Positions 15,489-18,116 of a stretch of 18,116 nucleotides of DNA are shown here, piece after piece. The stretch spans positions 1 through 18,116 of the forward strand of contig CAYOHP010000130.1 in assembly GCA_964403795.1 (NCBI GenBank). Direction: 5' to 3'. A program made the translations under genes and the position numbers. Source of the stretch: CAYOHP01 sp964403795 [NCBI: uncultured bacterium] (GTDB taxonomy: Bacteria; Muiribacteriota; UBA6191; CAZXTJ01). Within the stretch, counting starts at the first letter, position 1, and every line of letters begins with the position of its first letter. The notes beneath the pieces are model-generated. The model was given only the letters and a program-made list of their open reading frames with translations, was not told the origin of the DNA and did no database searches.

Positions 15489-15986
15489 CTACGCAGCGAC
15501 GCCGGCGTGGGGGTGGGCGGCGCTGCGCTCGTCGGCCTTGGCGTGGGCGTCGGACTCCTCGATCGCCGCCTGGGACTCGTCGGGCCAGAGGACGATGATC
15601 GAGTCCTTGATGCAGGCGTCGACGCAGCAGGAACAGCCGATGCAGGTCTCCTGGTCGACCACCGCCACCCGCTGGATGGGGTTGGGGTCCAGGGTGAGGC
15701 TGATGCAGTTCACGGGGCAGACCGCCACGCAGTAGTCGCAGCCGGTGCAGGTCTCCTCCACCACGTAGGCCTTGGGCTGGGCTTGCTTGCGGAACTTGGG
15801 GATGACCTGGGCGTGCTCGTCGAGGATGCATTCGACCGGGCAGTTCCACCCGCAGACATGGCAGTCGATGCAGATGTCGGCGTCGATGATGTGCAGGACC
15901 TTGACGTCGCCGGTGATGGCCTCGACCGGGCACTTGCGGGCGCAGATGGTGCAGCCGGTGCAGGTATCGAGGATCAGGTGGGCCAT
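15489..15986 (-). CDS. Ferredoxin with four [4Fe-4S] motifs (polyferredoxin-like)
   Basis: This 165-aa soluble electron carrier has four CxxCxxCxxxC motifs: C9-C12-C15-C19, C39-C42-C45-C49, C80-C83-C86-C90 and C115-C118-C121-C125. Two tandem bacterial-type 2[4Fe-4S] modules are joined by a linker (DEHAQVIPKFRKQAQ). The fourth motif has an extra Cys (C120) and lacks the Pro that follows the first three. A His/Ala/acid-rich tail (about 140-165) follows. Such proteins shuttle low-potential electrons. The redox partner cannot be inferred, because no oxidoreductase is adjacent. The ATG at 15986 is strongly supported by AGGAGGAGA just upstream, rather than an in-frame start 39 bases earlier. It is transcribed divergently from the large secreted-protein gene. 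Confidence 0.92.
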   Translation of the reverse strand: MAHLILDTCTGCTICARKCPVEAITGDVKVLHIIDADICIDCHVCGWNCPVECILDEHAQVIPKFRKQAQPKAYVVEETCTGCDYCVAVCPVNCISLTLDPNPIQRVAVVDQETCIGCSCCVDACIKDSIIVLWPDESQAAIEESDAHAKADERSAAHPHAGVAA

Positions 15987-16015
15987 CGTTCTCCTCCTGG
16001 GACGGGGACCCCCCG

Positions 16016-16024
16016 AGCATACCA
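16016..16024 (-). promoter_or_regulatory. Predicted extended -10 element of the ferredoxin gene
   Basis: Minus-strand TGGTATGCT fits an extended -10, 29 bp upstream of the ferredoxin ATG. This leaves a leader of about 23 nt that contains AGGAGGAGA. The -35 is weak (TTTCCG-like at 18 bp). Confidence 0.45.
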
Positions 16025-16147
16025 TCCGGGGGAAATCGGCGGAAACCAGTCCTGTTTACATGGCGGGGAGTGGGACGGGGGCGAGCCGCGAGTTTACGCG
16101 GTACGCTGGCCAGCGGTCCGACAAGCACTGGACCCAAGGGGGCCGTC

Positions 16148-18116
16148 GTGTCCAAGTCCCTCGCCTTTCGAGTCCACCTGGCCCTCGCCTTCGGCTGCGC
16201 CGCCGCGAGCTTCGCCGGGGATCCGGCCGAAGCGCCCGTGCACCGGCACCTGCTCCCTCCCGAGGGACTGGTCGGCCCGCTCACCAGCCGGGACCTCACG
16301 GTCCTTCCATGGAGCGAGCTCGGCACCACCCTGGAGGCCGGGAAGGCAGCCCGCGCGGCTGCCGCAAAGCCCCCTCCCCCGGCCGGCGAGCACCGGCTGC
16401 GGGACCTGGCGCTGGAGATCACCGCCGAGGCCGGGGAGACCAGTGCCCGCTTCGTCCTCAAGGGAACCCTGGAGACCACCGACGACGGCTACCGGACCGT
16501 GGGCCTGGTGAGCGGCGGCACTCCCGACAGCTTCGAGGCCACCCAGACCGGACGACGGAATGCCGCCGCCTGGCTGGTTCCCGCCGAGGGAGGCTTCGGA
16601 GCCCTGGTCGAGGGGAAGGGCATCCGGAACTTCGTGCTCTCGGGCTACACCGGAGTGGAGGAGGAAGGGCACCTCCGCCGGATCACGCTGCGCTTGCCTC
16701 CAGTGGCGGGGACCCGACTCCGGGCCACCCTCCCGGGCGACCAGCTCGAGGTGTTCACGGATCCGGCCCCCGAGACCCGAGTCGTCTCCCGGCAGGGCGG
16801 CCGCACCGTGGTCGAGGCCTCGGTGCCCCCGGGCAGCCCGGTGATGGTCCAGTGTTTCCCCCGGGACGCCGGTCTCCAGCCGGCCACGGACCGGGAGGAA
16901 GCGGGACGGGGACCCTCGGGCCTGGAACTGCTGGGCGCCCATACCCAGGCGACCTGGGCCCAGACCCTGGTCTTCGGGCACGGCCGGATGGAGGCTCGGG
17001 TACGTCTCGACGTCCAGGCCTCGCGGGCACCGATCGAGACCTTGCAGATCCGCTTCTCCCCTCCCGTGGACGACCTCACCCTGCCTTCCCAACCCGGACT
17101 GGTCGAACGCGCCGACAAGGTCCCCGGTGGCCTCGACGTGCGCCTCAAGGGAGGACGGATCGGGGCGCTGCGCCTGGAACTCGAGTACCGGGTCTCGGAG
17201 GGCAAGCCGAGCTTCAAGGTCCAGGTGCCGCAACCGCGGCTCGAGGGCACGGCCATGGAGCGGAGCTATCTGTGGGTGGGCCGCTCGACCAACGTGAAGC
17301 TGTCGCACCCGCCTCGGGAGCACTTCGAGCCGCTGGCCCCTGCGGGGTACTCGGACTTCCCGGCCGCCGAGGGCGTGCAGGAGCCGCTGATGCAGCTCGA
17401 GAGGGTCGATGCCAATGCACCGCTGGAATTCGAGGTGCACCGGTACCCGGATGCGCCCGGGGTACTGACCCGGGTGATCGCCTCGGCCCAGCTCGAGACC
17501 CGGCTCTCGGCCTTCGGACGGGCGGCCACCTCGGTTTCGCTCCGGGTCCGGGACCGCTCCGGCGAACCGCTGGCGCTGACCCTGCCGTCGGCCGCGACTC
17601 CGACCGGGTTCCGGGTGCGGGGCAATCGGGTGGACCCGGCGAGGGACCGCGAGGGGCGGTACTCGCTCACCCTGCGGGACGAGACCGCCGGAGAGGACGA
17701 GGAGGTCGAGGTCGGCTTCGAGTACCTCGAGGACGTGGCTCCGCTGGGGGCCATGGGTCGGCTCGACCTGGCAGGACCGAAGCTGGGGTGCCAGGTGCTC
17801 GAGCTCGGCTGGAAGGTGACGCCGCCCGCCCGCTTCACCCTGCGGGGGAGCTCGGCTCCCGGGACCGGTTCCGGCGAGCTCGGCCTGGTGCGCCTGGGCG
17901 TACCGCCGGAGGGGGATGCGCTCCGGATCCGGGGGCGCTACTTCTCGGATGCGACCCTGACCTGGCTCCACGCCGGGGCCACCGTGCTCGGCCTCTGGAG
18001 CGGGTTGCTGGCCTGCCGGCTGATGGTGGGAGCGCTGCCGCTGGCCTTCGGCCGGGGCCTGGCGATCCCGCTGGTGCTGCTCCGGGCGCGGGGGGACCCG
18101 CGGCTCTCGGTCCGGT
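16148..18116 (+). CDS. Large secreted/membrane protein, beta-rich (3' end outside window)
   Basis: The frame is open from the GTG at 16148 to the right edge without a stop (656 complete codons), so the C-terminus is missing. AAGGGGG lies just upstream of the start. The first 23 residues form a signal peptide (KSLAFRVHLALAFGCAAASF, likely cleavage SFA|GD). The exported part (about 24-600) is rich in Val/Leu/Arg/Glu alternations typical of beta-sandwich domains, for example LRDLALEITAEAGETSARF and VEVGFEYLEDV. A hydrophobic segment at about 604-645 (LHAGATVLGLWSGLLACRLM onward) would re-enter or span the membrane. No catalytic motif or known family is recognised. A long antisense frame over it is a shadow. 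It is divergent from the ferredoxin gene with 161 bp between starts. Confidence 0.8.
   Translation, partial: MSKSLAFRVHLALAFGCAAASFAGDPAEAPVHRHLLPPEGLVGPLTSRDLTVLPWSELGTTLEAGKAARAAAAKPPPPAGEHRLRDLALEITAEAGETSARFVLKGTLETTDDGYRTVGLVSGGTPDSFEATQTGRRNAAAWLVPAEGGFGALVEGKGIRNFVLSGYTGVEEEGHLRRITLRLPPVAGTRLRATLPGDQLEVFTDPAPETRVVSRQGGRTVVEASVPPGSPVMVQCFPRDAGLQPATDREEAGRGPSGLELLGAHTQATWAQTLVFGHGRMEARVRLDVQASRAPIETLQIRFSPPVDDLTLPSQPGLVERADKVPGGLDVRLKGGRIGALRLELEYRVSEGKPSFKVQVPQPRLEGTAMERSYLWVGRSTNVKLSHPPREHFEPLAPAGYSDFPAAEGVQEPLMQLERVDANAPLEFEVHRYPDAPGVLTRVIASAQLETRLSAFGRAATSVSLRVRDRSGEPLALTLPSAATPTGFRVRGNRVDPARDREGRYSLTLRDETAGEDEEVEVGFEYLEDVAPLGAMGRLDLAGPKLGCQVLELGWKVTPPARFTLRGSSAPGTGSGELGLVRLGVPPEGDALRIRGRYFSDATLTWLHAGATVLGLWSGLLACRLMVGALPLAFGRGLAIPLVLLRARGDPRLSVR

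Noticed and set aside
16094-17971. 625-codon minus-strand frame at the right end
   Set aside because: The opposite strand carries a start with Shine-Dalgarno, a signal peptide and an open frame to the edge. The antisense frame has no recognisable features.

Overview
The window is high-GC bacterial DNA, with strong G/C bias at third codon positions, GTG/TTG starts and purine-rich Shine-Dalgarno sites. The gene content fits a free-living Gram-negative-type bacterium: signal peptides, a GDP-mannose 4,6-dehydratase, a CpaE-like ATPase, a ferredoxin and large secreted proteins. No gene fixes the phylum. Planctomycetota, Acidobacteriota and uncultured high-GC lineages all remain possible.

Region A (1-8148) is a mobile-element zone. 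It begins with a G-run repeat tract and an integron-type tyrosine recombinase (IntI) on the minus strand with an unusual proline-rich tail. Next come a small secreted Gly/Tyr-repeat protein and a graveyard of minus-strand transposase relics. An IS1380-family transposase is split by an IS256-family relic, and an internally deleted IS630-family relic follows. One intact gene, a peptidase S51/cyanophycinase-like protein (5374-6318), sits between these relics and a second mobile cluster. That cluster is a 163-bp MITE-like inverted-repeat element with TA target duplication. An IS701-family element with perfect 13-bp terminal repeats and a CTAG duplication is inserted at its right end, and its transposase gene is broken in three places. 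The CTAG target is partly MITE sequence, so the MITE arrived first.

Region B (8149-18116) is dense with intact genes. It holds a SEC-C/pRiA4b-ORF3-like protein and an O-methyltransferase (both plus), then a convergent minus-strand pair in which a CpaE/TadZ-like ATPase with a receiver-like N-domain precedes gmd. Divergent from the ATPase is a plus-strand pair: a receiver-HEAT-repeat protein overlapping, by GTGA, a membrane protein with an exported N-domain and a cytosolic TPR-like C-domain. A minus-strand four-cluster ferredoxin follows. Last is a large secreted/membrane protein that runs off the right edge.

The strongest candidate for an undescribed functional unit is the divergent CpaE-like ATPase / receiver-HEAT / membrane-TPR cluster (11888-15395). 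The first two proteins both carry receiver folds, and the third supplies a membrane anchor. No CRISPR array, tRNA, rRNA or convincing attC site was seen.
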